Below, piece by piece: positions 19,137 to 30,141 of a stretch of 64,000 nt of DNA. This DNA comes from Pelagomonas calceolata. Lineage: Eukaryota; Sar; Pelagophyceae; Pelagomonadales; Pelagomonadaceae. The DNA is taken from NCBI GenBank assembly GCA_918797485.1, contig CAKKNE010000002.1, positions 5,856,501 through 5,920,500 on the forward strand. The letters run 5' to 3'. Within the stretch, counting starts at the first letter, position 1. Each line of letters begins with the position of its first letter. Under the pieces are notes generated by a model. That model saw only the letters and a list, made by a program, of their open reading frames with translations, did no database searches and was not told the DNA's origin. A program made the position numbers and the translations under genes.

Positions 19137-20437
19137 TCAGGGCGCCTTCTGGAACGTCCAGAGCACGAGCCGCCCCTCGACGAGGACCTCCCGGTGCAGC
19201 CGCAGGCCGTGCTTCGCGGCCGACGTCGCCGCCTCGAAGTCGATCTTGTCGAGGTAGCCGTTCAGGTACGGCTCGCCGCTCAGCATGATCGGCGACGGGT
19301 TGTACTCCGGGTGGATGTCGCAGAGCGCGAGCGTCCCGCCCGGCGCGAGCAACCGGAAGCCCTCGCGCAGGATCTGGCGCCGCGCCGCCGCCGGCGCCTC
19401 GTGGAGCAGGAAGAAGACGGAGACGACGTCGGCCTTGCCGCCCGCGAGCCCCGTCGCCTCGGCGTTGTGCCTTTTATAAGTCACGTCGTTGCAGAAGTCC
19501 AGCGAGCCCGTGTTCGTCAGGTCCCTCGCCGCCCGCAGCATCTCGGGCGACGTGTCGACGCCGACGACGGACGCCTGGTACCTTTTTCGCAGCGATCTAG
19601 CCGTGGCGCCCGTGCCCGTGCCGAGGTCGACGCAATTCGTCACGGGCGGCGCGCCGACGATGGTTCGCGCCGCGTCGACGACGTCCCAGGCCGCGTTGCG
19701 CCTGTGTCGAAATCAACCAGTGAGTTAGGCGCGGTTACATCTCCGCGTCGATGGGTGGAAACTCCACGCCATCACGCCATCACGCAGACGCAGCGACGGG
19801 TACAACATCGCTTCGATGGCGTGGGTCGCCAAAAAATTGATTTCCACACGGCGTTGCGCGTGTCCAAGCCGCCGTACGCGAAGGCGTCCAAACCCGCCGT
19901 GAACGTCGGCGCGAGGAACGCGTGCACCGCGCCCGAGGACCCGACGTTGCCCCAGCCGTGGATGCGCGGGTCGGCCCAGTACTTCAAAGCCAGCTCCGGG
20001 AAGTCGGTCTCGTCCTTGTAGCTCCGCTGCTCCGTCGGCTCGAGCGCCGCGGGCGTGAAGGCGCACGGCTTGTTCTTCGCCCACTTCAGGACGTTGTTCT
20101 TGGCGTCCTTCGGGAGCGGCGGCGTCGTCGGCGCGCTCGCGCCGGCGTCGTCCTCCGAGGACGCGAGGTTGGCGCTGGCGCCGTTGTTGAAGTCGTCGGC
20201 TGTCGGCGGCGGCGCGCCGGTTCGTGTGAGTTTCGGCGACGACGCGACGCGCCCGCTGTCCGCCGCGGTCGTCGCAGCGTCTGTTTCCGAGTCGACGGAC
20301 GACAAGGGCGTTTTTGGCGCGAAGAGCGTCGGCGCTTCTTGTTGGCCTGACAGCGGTTTTACGCGCTTGTTGTTATTGAATAAAGGCCGCAACGCTGTCG
20401 CGGCGGTCAGCGCGAGTAACACGACAAGGCTCTTCAT
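19137..20437 (-). CDS. Secreted or plastid-targeted SAM-dependent methyltransferase
   Basis: Exons 19860-20437 and 19137-19701 give 380 residues. The N-terminus MKSLVVLLALTAATALRP is a signal peptide followed by a low-complexity stretch, consistent with ER or complex-plastid targeting. The class I methyltransferase fold lies after the junction: motif I (CVDLGTGTGATARSL), the acidic Asp of motif II (VVGVDTSPEM), and post-I motifs (DVVSVFFLLHE, LAPGGTLALCDI). The substrate is unknown. The introner at 19702-19851 is excised with a GC 5' site, giving GGLDT joined to RNAAWDVVDAA with no residue lost. Without splicing, the methyltransferase domain is out of frame with the leader. Confidence 0.8.
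19702..19851. mobile_element. Introner element in the methyltransferase gene
   Basis: The 150-bp element runs from CTGTGTCGAAATCAACC to TTGATTTCCACACGG, with a perfect 8-bp duplication CGTTGCGC at 19694-19701 and 19852-19859. On the coding strand the duplication is GCGCAACG, so the 5' splice site is GC. The interior carries CCACGCCATC and GATGGCGTGG as an inverted pair. Confidence 0.9.
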
Positions 20438-20743
20438 TAGTTATTAACCACAGCGCGAGCACTACGAACAAAACACAATTTTGAGTGCGGTCACCAGCCG
20501 CGCTCTGCCGCAACGGACATAAAAAAAGGGACGCAGAAAGACGCCGGCCCCCGATTTCGGACGCTTCCGAAGCAAAAACGACGCCTCCCCGACCACCGGA
20601 AGCAGCGCCAGACGAACCCCCGGGGGCGTGGAGATGGGCTGCTTCCGTCGCGACGAAATGCAAGCTCTACAAGACAAACGCCGCCGAAACGCCACAAAAG
20701 CAAACGCCGCCGAAGCGAAAAAAGCAAGAATCGGAGAATAATA
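20438..20743. other. Tandem intergenic spacer
   Basis: This 306-bp gap between two minus-strand genes contains the promoter of the methyltransferase gene and the 3' end of the transporter. No conserved ORF or repeat was recognised. Confidence 0.3.
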
Positions 20744-22099
20744 TTAAACAAAAGAGACAGGCATGGACGTCGGCGACACGGGCGAGTCGACGGTACGAGA
20801 CCGTCGAGGCGGCGCGGGCCCGAGCGCCGCGGACCGGACAAACAGCCCAAATCCCAGCGCCAGTAGCGCGGCGAGGAGCCCCATGGCGCCGGCATAAACA
20901 CGCCGCCCGTGGAAGTAGGCGAAGGCTAGATTCGCGAGGACGTGCGCGGCCGCCGCCAAAGCTTCACAAGCCCCAAAGGCCACGCCGACGGACGACGCGC
21001 TGCATAAAGTAGCGCGCAGCCGCGCCAGCAGTAACGTGGGCAGGACCGCATGACCTAAAGCGACGCAGCCCACGCAGCCCAGGAGTTGGATCCGCGACAC
21101 GTCCGCGCAGAGGGCCAAGACGGCGAGCGCCGCTATGCCCAGCATGAGTGCTGTGCAGGCGTTGCGCTGGGCCATCGACGCGCGGTCCGCCAATTTACCG
21201 GCGTAGGGCGCGAGCACCGCGCTTAACAAAGGTACGCTTGAGGCCATCAGACCCGCCGTGCGCACGTCGTAACTAAACCGCTGCACGAAGATGGCCGACG
21301 AGAACTGCTCGAAGACCTTGAAACTCCCGAAGACGCAGGCGTGCGCGCCGGCCACCAGCCAGTACCGCTGCGACGCGAAGAACGGGCAGTCGGCGGGCCG
21401 CCGTCGCGCCCGTCGCACGGACGAGGCCGTCGCGGCCGCCCCCAGCGACAGCGTCTGCACCGCTAACGCCGCGGCGAGCGGTGTTGCCACTGTGCCCGTT
21501 TTAACGGCCAAGGGCGCCGCCGCCGCGCGGCCCGCCCACGCGCCGAGGTTCGCGAACGCGGCGAGCACGCCCTGCGCGTAGGCCTGGTCCTCCTTCCTTT
21601 CGGAAGCAATCGCCCGCGACGCAACAACTAAACACCCGTGCCCGACGCCGAGCACGACGCCGCCCGCCAGCACCGCCGCCGGCGAGCCCTGCACGAGCCC
21701 ACCCGCGCAGATGGCGCCGCCTAATAAAGCGACGGAGGCAAACACGATGGCCGCCCGCCGCGGGTGCGCGTCGAAGGCGAGGCCCCCCAGTAAGGGGGTC
21801 ACGGTCGCGCCCGGCGCGCCGATCGCGGCCATGAGCGCGCCGTAGCGCGCCGCGCCGAGCTGCAGTAAGGGTTGCAGCGACGCCAACGCGTTCTTGAAGC
21901 AGTGGCCGCCGACGGCCATGGCCGACAGGCGCGCGAGGTCGCAGGCGATCGCCTCGCGCCGTCGTCGTCCTATCGTCACGGCGGGGAGGCTGGAGTAGTA
22001 GTCCGGTTTCTTCGTCGCGAGCCGCGCCGCCTCCGTGGGGAGCGCCGGGGCGTCGGACGGGTCCGGCATGAGCTCGGCTTCGGCCGGCGGCCGGCACAT
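20744..22099 (-). CDS. Major facilitator superfamily transporter, MFSD1-like
   Basis: This 451-residue protein shows about twelve hydrophobic segments arranged as two halves split by a basic loop (RRARRRPADCPF). A loop 2-3 type motif lies after the second helix (GGLAFDAHPRRAA) and a second one in the other half (AGKLADRASMAQR), as in major facilitators. The overall style resembles the lysosomal/MFSD1 and bacterial multidrug groups; the substrate cannot be named. The start at 22099 or Met11 (22069) is possible. Its 3' end is about 300 bp from the preceding minus-strand gene, which starts at 20437. Confidence 0.72.
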   Translation of the reverse strand: MCRPPAEAELMPDPSDAPALPTEAARLATKKPDYYSSLPAVTIGRRRREAIACDLARLSAMAVGGHCFKNALASLQPLLQLGAARYGALMAAIGAPGATVTPLLGGLAFDAHPRRAAIVFASVALLGGAICAGGLVQGSPAAVLAGGVVLGVGHGCLVVASRAIASERKEDQAYAQGVLAAFANLGAWAGRAAAAPLAVKTGTVATPLAAALAVQTLSLGAAATASSVRRARRRPADCPFFASQRYWLVAGAHACVFGSFKVFEQFSSAIFVQRFSYDVRTAGLMASSVPLLSAVLAPYAGKLADRASMAQRNACTALMLGIAALAVLALCADVSRIQLLGCVGCVALGHAVLPTLLLARLRATLCSASSVGVAFGACEALAAAAHVLANLAFAYFHGRRVYAGAMGLLAALLALGFGLFVRSAALGPAPPRRSRTVDSPVSPTSMPVSFV

Positions 22100-22138
22100 G
22101 GTTGCTGTCTCACTGCTGCAAGCGGAATCTCAATCTGA

Positions 22139-22836
22139 CTCCAAACACAGAACTGTCAAGGTGTGACGGCCGTCCGCCGTAGGGGGGGTCCCTGGGGGTC
22201 GCTGCGGGTCTTGATAGCTTGCGTTTAGGGCCGGCACGAGCCGCTATCGCGCATCGAGGAGAGGACACGCGCTTCGGCATCGTGCGGGTTCACACGTCTC
22301 CCTTTCGCAGAGACCGCGTATGGGGCCACGGGAGCTGCCTGACGCCCGCGAACAAGCTGCGGGAAGCTCGGCTGTGTTCGCGGGCGCGCCGGCGGCGACC
22401 GCGGTCCCGTCTCTTGACTTTTTGATGGGACTCTTGCTTCGTGATGGACCTGCAGGTTCTATACTTGAGTCCTCGCTCTGCTTACGACGGTCGAGCTCAA
22501 ATGGCTTGATCAGACCAGACGGGGTCCCGCGGCCCACCCACGGGTGGGATGAGGCTCGAATTTGGCCTCGCTGTCGCCCTTTGGGGTCACTCTTCTGTTT
22601 CATCCGGCACGCGAAGAGAGGTTTGATGCGTCGATGGCGTAAGAGGCCGCCGGATGAAGGCCGCGGCGCGGCGCGAGCTCAGCCTACACCTATGGGCAAC
22701 ACATCCTCTCAACCCCGGAGCCTCATCGACGCGCGTAAACAGAAGCAGTACCGCGGCGCGGGCAAACCCCCCGAGAGCCGCCGACGCGACACCAAGAAAG
22801 CTTCAAACCACCAATCCTTACGAAGGACAAGGGCAC
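22139..22836. other. Unexplained 700-bp region
   Basis: No convincing gene was found between the transporter start and the dioxygenase 3' end. The minus strand is open from 22603 to 22244 (119 codons, basic, Ser/Pro-rich, no domain). Several short inverted repeats occur (for example CCCACCCACGGGTGGG near 22545). A non-coding RNA is possible but no known class was recognised. Confidence 0.3.
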
Positions 22837-24275
22837 CTATCGCGACGCCGGCACCTCCTCCCTCTGTTCAACCTCCTCCTCCTCGACGGCCTGGTCCTTC
22901 TTCTTGAGGACGTTGCCCCACGACGCGAACTGCTCGAAGGTCTTGGCGCTGAACATGGCGCCGACCATCCGGCCAAACCCTTCCCGCGATCGGCCCACAT
23001 CCCCATTGAACCGCGCGACGACCTCGGCCGGGTCGGGCCGCGGCCAGATCTTGGGAAAGTGCGGGTCCGTCAGCGGGTCGCCGTGCTTCAGCGAGTGGCG
23101 GCCCATGTCCGCGAATTCCACTTTTTCTTTGTCGACGTACGTCGCATCGTCGATCGCGACGGTCCCGCCCAGCACCCGCCGCTTCATGGAGCCCCAGTCC
23201 TGGCTGGTGGGGCCGTCGATCTTGTGGATCGTCCGCGCGTGCCAGACGATCAGATCGCCGGCCTTCGGTCGGAAGGTCGTGAAGTCGTGATATTCGGGCA
23301 AATCGCCCTCGTCGATGTTCACAAACACGGCATCTTCCGGCACGCACTTGTTGTTCTGCGACTTCTTGAGGTAGACGGGCGCGCCGTAGTCCTTGGGCGA
23401 GTCGTCCATCGTGACCCACCACCTTAACGCATTATCGAAGCCTGTGTGTGCATGGATCCGTGAGTTTCGCGTCGCGGCGATGGCGTGGAGGTCGTGATTC
23501 AGCCGCGTGTGGCGCCACGCTATCGAGCAGGCGCCGCGTCGATGGCTCGCGAGGCGCCACGGCGCGCGTCGATAGCGTGCCGGCGCTCGACTCGCCGTCG
23601 CGGCGGCGTGCGAGCGTCAGAGGCGGGCCGCGGGCGCGCTCGACGAACGCCGCACGTCGAGCCAAGCGCAAGTCGCGAAGGAAGCAAAAAAACGGGGACG
23701 CCGCGAAACGAACCGACGGGCCCGTTCTGGTTGTCCTGGTGCCACTTGAAGCCCTTGTTCGGGTTCACCATCAGTAAGTCGGTAGTCACTCGTACCGAGT
23801 CCTTGGCGCCCCCGAGCTGCGCGAGCGCCGTCGACACGGGCGAGTGGTACAAAAACTTGATGAACGCGTCGTTCGTCGTCCAGATGTTGCGCTGGATGTA
23901 ATCATATAAACCCGACGCGACGCCCGGCGACGCCCAGATGTGCGGGTGCTCGACCTGCCAGTCGGTGATCTCCCGCAGGTGCGCGAGCCATTCTTTGTTT
24001 AACAATCCCGGGATGACCACCACGCCTTCCCGCTCGAGCTCGGCCTTCTGCTCGGCCGTGATCTCGAAGGGCGCCGGCGTCGGGTTCCGCTCGTCGCAGC
24101 CGGCGGGCAGCGCGACGCCGGGGTCCTGGTTGTTGTACACATACTCCCAGACATTCACGTCGATGCCGTGCCTTCGGATGCCAGTCCTCGGCGGCGCCGT
24201 GCGCGCGGGCGGCGCGACGAGCGCGAGCGCGAGCGGCAGGGCCGCCGCGGCGGCGTAGATGCGCGAGGGAGCCAT
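22837..24275 (-). CDS. Phytanoyl-CoA dioxygenase-like Fe(II)/2-oxoglutarate oxygenase
   Basis: Exons 23714-24275 and 22837-23441 give 388 residues. A signal or transit peptide (MAPSRIYAAAAALPLALALVAPP) precedes the double-stranded beta-helix fold. The iron HxD pair is visible in KWHQDNQNGPVG. The frame resumes after the intron as FDNALRWWVTMDD, and a distal histidine/Arg region follows (DLIVWHARTIHKIDGPTS). PhyH-like enzymes hydroxylate diverse lipids and small molecules; the substrate is unknown. The 272-bp intron (23442-23713) joins in phase 1 and has an introner-like acceptor (CACACACAG) and inner fragments such as GGCGATGGCGTGGAG. Confidence 0.8.
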
Positions 24276-24712
24276 GGTGCTGTGTGCCGCGCGCGCGCTT
24301 TTCGTAGCGCTGCGACGGGCGGCTGTGGGTCGTCTGGACCGTACAGCAGTGAGATCGCACGGCTGCGTCGCGCGTTGCTATGGATTCGGCTGCAAATGGC
24401 ACGAGACCAAAAAGTAAAGCAGGCTTGGATCGTGGTACGCCATCGGGTCAATCACTCACAGAAGCGTCGCTGGGGCCCGGCTGCAGCGCCTTCAGGACCC
24501 CTCGGTCACGCTTGGACCGGGGAGAAGAGGCCTCTCTCTCGTTCGGGTTCCTAGTAGAGTGAGCTCTAGAGGGGTTGAGGAGAGGAGCCCGAGCTTGGAC
24601 AGCGCAGAGTCCTCTGTAACGGCGCAATCCACATAACAGAAGCGCGTATACCCGCCGCGAGAGCTGCCACGACCGCGCAGTTGCTGCAAGGCCAAGCGCC
24701 GCGTCAAAAACG
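24276..24712. promoter_or_regulatory. Divergent intergenic region upstream of POR
   Basis: This 437-bp gap separates two genes read outwards. It contains scattered open frames on the minus strand but none with a domain. A light-responsive promoter for the POR gene would be expected here; no element could be assigned. Confidence 0.3.
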
Positions 24713-26103
24713 ATGAGGTTGATCCCGGTCTTGCTGCCGAGCCTGGCCACGGCCTTGGTGGCGCCGGCGCGCCCCCTCACGGTGACCCCGGCGCGATTAG
24801 CCCCCTTGCAAGCCGGCGCCGTCGCCGACGCCGAAAAACTGAAGGTGGCGCCCAAGCTCGAGAGCCCGCCCGTCGACTCCAGCGGCACGCTCCCGAAGGT
24901 GAACGGCGGCATCGTCATCGGCACGCGCAAGCTCGCCGTCGTGACGGGCGCGTCGTCCGGTTTAGGGTTGTACGGCGCCTTGTCCCTCGCCAAGCGCGGC
25001 GACTACTACGTGGTCCTCGCGTGCCGGAACGTCGAGCGCGCCGAGCGCGTCGCCAAGGAGATGGGCTTCCCCGCCAACAGCTACACGGTCATCAAGTGCG
25101 AGCTCGGGTCCTTCAAGAGCGTGCGAGACTTCGTTTTTAATCTCAGAGCCTTCAAGGGGCCCCGAGGGCTAGATGCTCTGGTTTGCAACGCGGCCGTCTA
25201 CCTGCCGGTCCGCGCCGCGGCGTCTTCATTGATCTTGAACGTGACGTCTTCGTGAGACCACGCCGCCTCGACGGCGTCGACGCGGCCGTCCGAGATTCGA
25301 CGCGTCTCGCGAGAGCGCCGCGGCGGTACGGGTGAACCGCCGGACACCCACAAAGGGGACCCAAAGATCACAAAACCACCACGCAGGCGGACCCCAAACC
25401 CAGATTCACGGAGGACGGCTACGAGATGTCCATGGGCGTGAACCACCTGGGCCACTTCCTCCTCACTCAATTACTCATGTCCGACCTCGAGAAGGCGAAG
25501 AACGCGCGGTGTATCATCGTTGGTTCGATTACGGGCAACTCCAATACCATCGGCGGTGGTTTAGTGTATCCTCGAGCCGATTTGGGCGACCTGTCCGGCC
25601 TCAAGGCCGGACCGGGTTCGGAGATGGCCGACGGCAAGCCCTTCTTCGGCGCCAAGGCCTACAAAGATTCGAAGGTCTGCAACATGATGACGGTCCAGGA
25701 GATGCACCGCCGCTTCCACGACAAGACGGGGATTACGTTCTCCTCCTTGTATCCTGGGTGTATTGCGGAGACAGGGCTCTTCAGAGAAAAGCGGGGCTGG
25801 TTCCGGTCGCTCTTCCCGGTCTTCATGAAGTACGTGACGGGAGGGTACGTCTCGGAGGCCGAGGCCGGAGATAGATTGGCCCAGGTCGTGTATGATCCGG
25901 TGGCGTCGAAGAGCGGCGTCTACTGGTCGTGGAACGGCAACGCGCAGCAGGTCGGGCTGTACGATCCCTCTTCCGGTAGCGTCAAGGGCGCGGGCGGCTC
26001 CGGGGGCGAGATCTTCGAGAACAAATACTCCTCGTCGACGGCGGACGAGCGGACCGCGGCGGAGATGTACGAGGCGTCGATGAAGGCCTGCGGCCTCGCA
26101 TGA
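24713..26103 (+). CDS. POR: Light-dependent NADPH:protochlorophyllide oxidoreductase
   Basis: Exons 24713-25207 and 25387-26103 give 403 residues. A signal-plus-transit leader is followed by a short-chain dehydrogenase fold: NADPH motif TGASSGLG, strand [24 protein letters not shown], catalytic Ser region ([10 protein letters not shown]) and the YxxxK pair (AYKDSKVCN). The C-terminal WSWNGNAQQ and the long insertion with [11 protein letters not shown] are POR-specific. The enzyme reduces ring D of protochlorophyllide in light, the committed step to chlorophyll, in the plastid. The 179-bp intron (25208-25386) joins in phase 0 and contains a degenerate introner-like core (CGCCTCGACGGCGTCG). Confidence 0.93.
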
Positions 26104-26550
26104 GCCTCGGACAACATTGCTGCTGTTTTCCCTCCGTCGTCTTACCCCCGTTCATAAATGATGAATAGTGAATTCGTTCTTCCGCGACTGCCCCGCCTTT
26201 GCGGCGATGGCGTCGAGCCGTGTTGCTTAGAGCTTGACCGCACGCCCGCCCTGCCCCCGGTCCCCATACGCCGCCACGGTCACCCCGAGTGTTAGCTCGG
26301 AGGCGACGACGGCGAGGGGGGAGCAGGCCGGACGCCGGAATCCCAAGGCCGCGACGGTGGCGCATCGGGGGCCGCCGCGGTATAGCTGTTACGGAGCTAG
26401 GACTAGTGGGCGGTGCACCCTGGGGGAGGCACACTCGGGCGATGGCGTATGAGGGCCAGGGGCGGCCGGGCAAACGGTCGCGCAGCCCCTACGTCGGCTC
26501 CGCGGCTAGGAGGCATGCCCCAACGTAGGGGGCGTATCTAGTACAAGTGC
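26104..26550. other. Convergent spacer with dispersed repeat
   Basis: This 447-bp gap holds one copy of the GACTAGTGGGCGG repeat (26390-26434), found elsewhere downstream of genes at 45790 and 53112. Nothing else was recognised. Confidence 0.4.
26390..26434 (+). repeat. GACTAGTGGGCGG repeat, copy 1
   Basis: GGAGCTAGGACTAGTGGGCG continues into a GTGCACCC segment and GGGGGAGGCACAC. It matches the copies at 45790, 45840 and 53112. All lie 3' of plus-strand genes. Confidence 0.65.
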
Positions 26551-29500
26551 TTAGGTCAGCGGCGAGCCGTCGTCGTCGGGCGGCGGCGGCGGCGCGAAGG
26601 GTGCCGGCGCCGGCGCGAAGCCGACGCGCGTCGAAGAGGGCGTCGCCGTCGGCGTCGCGCCGGGGTCCGGCCGCGACGGGTCGTCGGGGAAGTCCCACTG
26701 GTGCTCGGGCGCCTTGCCCAGCCTCAGATTCTGTCTATCTTGGGTAATCTTCCGCCGCCCCTCGAGCAGGCGGTAGATGCGCCGCTTGATAGGAAGAATT
26801 CGCGAGTACTGGAATTGAGCTTTCACATAGAGCACCGCGGCCTCCTGCGGGATGCCGAACTGGGCCGTCGTCGTCGCCGTCGGTCGCAAGATTGAGAGAG
26901 TCAGGGCCTGCTTCCTCTGGTCGGATAAGTCGGACAAGGCTATAGTAGTAGAGCCTCGCTTGAGTCTTTTCGCGTGGTCCATGATCTCGATGAAGATCTC
27001 CGCTTTGCTTGTTTTCACTGGTGCGAGCGAGAAGGTCTGGTTGAAGACCATGCGCGCGCCCGCGCTCCGCAGGTCCTCCGGGAGCTCATTGGAGCGCGGC
27101 GGTTTTTTGGCCGGTTTCGAGACCTGGGGCGCCGGGCCGGGAGGACCTTCGTAGGCTCGTTGATGTCTCGGAGTAGGATCGCGCACGTGCACGACCGCTC
27201 TACAAGAAGAAGCATTGACGGGGTCGTGGCGCTGGCCGACGTTCTCGGCCTCGAGTACCGTTAAAGTGACCATGCCTAGGGCCAGGCCCGGCGTCCTTCT
27301 GGAGTACGAAACCCCACAATCTTCATTAAAGACCTCGGTCTTGCACGCGACTCTGTACTGTGATCGTGCGATCGTGACATCAGACTCACAAGCTCGCAAT
27401 TTCTCGTCCAAGTAAGCGATGCGTGACCGTGTAAATGGAGACATGCCATCCGTCGTCGACTGCGACCGCTCCCTAACTTCGCTCCGGTCGACGTGGCCCC
27501 GCTTCAGGCCCGCCACCTCGTCCTCATCGTCTTCGAAGACCTCTTCGAACCTACAGTGCTTGTGCCGGTCGACGACGTGCTCCTGGCGCTTCTGGATCTC
27601 TTCGAGCCGCGTCGGTATGCCCGTCGAACACAGGTGGGCTAGAGCTTTGGTCAGGAGTAGGAGTTGTTCGACCACAAAAAAAGCGCACAGTTTCTCATTC
27701 GAGGACCAGTCCTCGAGGGACTTCGTCGTATACACAATGATGCCGGCGTTCGTGAACACGGCCAGCAACGACATGGTGTCCATGAGCGTGCCCCACGAGC
27801 CCACGGTCTCCGCGGGCGTCGGCGTCGGCCGCTGCGAGTCACAAACGAGTCCATAGGCGTCGACGCGCATCTGCAGCAGAATTTCTAAAGCGGCCAACAA
27901 CGGCATGTAGTAGAAGCCCAAGGACCACATACAAACTAAACCCATCTGCAAGACGATCTCCGCGTAGTCGTCGAACAGCCCCTCGTATTCCTCGAGCTCC
28001 GCCTCGTCCACAAAGGCCGGGTGCTCCAAGGCTTTCAGCCGGTCTCCCTCCTCCACATCATCATGCATCGGGTTCTCTCCATCGTTATCTTCATTAGTAT
28101 CGGCCTCCGGGAGCACGAGCTTGAGGAAGGCCTTGTAGGACCTCGAAACGCAGCCGCCGCCCACAATCCCCCACAGGGCTAAGGCAAACCTAACCCCGAA
28201 AATGACGCCCGTCAGGCGCTTCAGGTCGCTCAAACAGTTGTCGTCTCCACTAATGCAGCCCCAGTACCAGCCCTTGAAGAAGGCTGTGAGTGCTAGCGAA
28301 CTATAGTTGTTCATAATTTCAAACGCAAAAACTTTCAACACCAAATTGTTGTCGTAGTTCGTTTGCGTCTGGTAGTTCTCGGATTCGTTCAGGTAGTAGG
28401 CGATGGGGTTGTACAGGCGCGAGAACCATTGGATCAGGATCGCGATGAGCAGCGGCAACACGTAGCCCGCGAGCGACGCCGGCAGCACGTCCAACAACTT
28501 GTACTCCAATTCAAAAATCAACGCGAAGATCACCAAGATCAGCAAGGCCAACAATGCCACAATAATTGAATTGAAAAACTGCGTCCGCGCCCGCTTCTCC
28601 GCCGGGTAGTAGGTCTCGTTCTGGTTCGTGATCGGCGACAGCCTTCTAGGCTCGTCCGCGTCTCCCACAAACTGCGGCCGGTCGGCCTCCTCCTCCTCGA
28701 AGTCCAGCATGCCCCACTTCGTCGCGCACCACTGCTGCTCGACGTCCCAGCCGTCCTTATATAAGGCGGACCAGGCCACGAGGAAGAACGCTAAACTGAC
28801 CTGGACGGGCTTCCACCAGCCCTCGTCGTCTGCTGATTGGCCGGTCACGAATTCGTAGATGCCCGCCGCCGTGAGCACGATTGTTGGGGTCGTCAATGAA
28901 TAGCCGTAGTAGCCCAACCACGCAAAATATAACGCCACCTGTTCCCCGAAGTACGCGCGGATCTCCATGAGCGGCTGCGCCCACGGCCTCTCCCAGTACT
29001 GGCACGCCTCGCCCTTGTCGATTTGCGGCATGCTGACGCGCGGCGCGCCGCAGTCCCGGGGACCCGACCGCCAAAATAAAACCCAGTGGTCGCTGAACCA
29101 TTCCAGAGTTAATGATTCTCCGGCATTGGCGTCGTGCAGCGCGAGGCACTGCTCGACGACCTTGTGCTCCACCAACACGCCGAAGTCGAAGTGCTCGTCC
29201 ATGATCTTCGACGTGAGGTAGAGGCGGTCCTTGGGCAGGAAGAGCGTCTTGCCTCGGACCGAAGGGTACTCGTCATACAAGTGCCGCGATTCGGGCGCCG
29301 TCGTAAAGTCCGCGTGGGCCGGGAACCGGTTCGTCACCGGCACGCGGTCCGCGATTCTTTCCAGAGTGTGCACGCGCCGCGACCAGTGTTTTTTGGTAGG
29401 CTCGGCCTCGTCGAAGACGGCCGCGTCGTTCGGGCCCACCTTCCCGGCCCGATACAAATCCTCTAATAGTTCATTGGCCTGGTTCTTCTCGTACAAGATA

Positions 29501-30141
29501 CTCTCCTCGACGATCTCGCAGAAGATGGGCTTGCCCTCGGCGTCCTGGTCGGCGGACTTGCGCCAGAACTCGGGCCCGGGGTCGACCTCGCCCCGGAACT
29601 TGAGCTTGTGGTTCAGCTCGTCGGCCTTGCGCTCGAGGAGCGCCATGGGCGCGCGCACGCGGCAGAAGACCTTCGAGCCGTCCTGCGCGAGCGTCAGCTC
29701 GAGCTGCAGGCCGGCCTTCGTCAGGCGGTCGACGACGTGCTCCCGCACGAGCCCCTGCAGGGCCGTCAGGGGCACGGTGTCGCCGCCCTCCGCGCTCGAC
29801 ACGGTGTCCGTCCGGAAGCGCGACACCCACTCCTGCCGGAGCCACTCGATGCCCGCCGTCTTCCGGTCCTCGTCGCCGGGGATGGCCTGGAACCAGAGCG
29901 TCTCGATCTGGCACCAGCTGATGCGGTCGCCCTCGGCCTCGCTCTCGTCGTCGTCCGGCCGCGGGAAGACCAAGAGGAAGTCGTACTTGTCGCACGTCGG
30001 GTCGAACTGCACGCCGTCGCTGTCCGTCGGGTAGTTCCGGCTTCTCCGCTTCTTCTGGCGGTCCCCGGGGAAGTTGTAGACGGCGCCGCCGTCCACGAGG
30101 CTCTCGCGCAGCTCGCGCTGGCGGCTGGACACGAGCCCCAT
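26551..30141 (-). CDS. Anoctamin/TMEM16 family membrane protein with C-terminal C2-like domain
   Basis: The start at 30141 (MGLVSSRQREL) gives 1196 residues; the frame is open further upstream but that would overlap the divergent gene. An N-terminal cytosolic dimerisation region is followed by the anoctamin signature (ERPWAQPLMEIRAYFGEQVA, ALYFAWLGYYGYSL). About ten membrane helices follow, and the Ca-site helix region reads LFDDYAEIVLQMGLVCMWSL. Acidic loops are present. After the membrane domain, residues about 1000-1150 look like a C2 domain (LGMVTLTVLEAENVG, IFIEIMDHAKR). Anoctamins are Ca-activated chloride channels or lipid scramblases. The fused C2 tail is uncommon. Confidence 0.85.
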   Translation of the reverse strand: MGLVSSRQRELRESLVDGGAVYNFPGDRQKKRRSRNYPTDSDGVQFDPTCDKYDFLLVFPRPDDDESEAEGDRISWCQIETLWFQAIPGDEDRKTAGIEWLRQEWVSRFRTDTVSSAEGGDTVPLTALQGLVREHVVDRLTKAGLQLELTLAQDGSKVFCRVRAPMALLERKADELNHKLKFRGEVDPGPEFWRKSADQDAEGKPIFCEIVEESILYEKNQANELLEDLYRAGKVGPNDAAVFDEAEPTKKHWSRRVHTLERIADRVPVTNRFPAHADFTTAPESRHLYDEYPSVRGKTLFLPKDRLYLTSKIMDEHFDFGVLVEHKVVEQCLALHDANAGESLTLEWFSDHWVLFWRSGPRDCGAPRVSMPQIDKGEACQYWERPWAQPLMEIRAYFGEQVALYFAWLGYYGYSLTTPTIVLTAAGIYEFVTGQSADDEGWWKPVQVSLAFFLVAWSALYKDGWDVEQQWCATKWGMLDFEEEEADRPQFVGDADEPRRLSPITNQNETYYPAEKRARTQFFNSIIVALLALLILVIFALIFELEYKLLDVLPASLAGYVLPLLIAILIQWFSRLYNPIAYYLNESENYQTQTNYDNNLVLKVFAFEIMNNYSSLALTAFFKGWYWGCISGDDNCLSDLKRLTGVIFGVRFALALWGIVGGGCVSRSYKAFLKLVLPEADTNEDNDGENPMHDDVEEGDRLKALEHPAFVDEAELEEYEGLFDDYAEIVLQMGLVCMWSLGFYYMPLLAALEILLQMRVDAYGLVCDSQRPTPTPAETVGSWGTLMDTMSLLAVFTNAGIIVYTTKSLEDWSSNEKLCAFFVVEQLLLLTKALAHLCSTGIPTRLEEIQKRQEHVVDRHKHCRFEEVFEDDEDEVAGLKRGHVDRSEVRERSQSTTDGMSPFTRSRIAYLDEKLRACESDVTIARSQYRVACKTEVFNEDCGVSYSRRTPGLALGMVTLTVLEAENVGQRHDPVNASSCRAVVHVRDPTPRHQRAYEGPPGPAPQVSKPAKKPPRSNELPEDLRSAGARMVFNQTFSLAPVKTSKAEIFIEIMDHAKRLKRGSTTIALSDLSDQRKQALTLSILRPTATTTAQFGIPQEAAVLYVKAQFQYSRILPIKRRIYRLLEGRRKITQDRQNLRLGKAPEHQWDFPDDPSRPDPGATPTATPSSTRVGFAPAPAPFAPPPPPDDDGSPLT

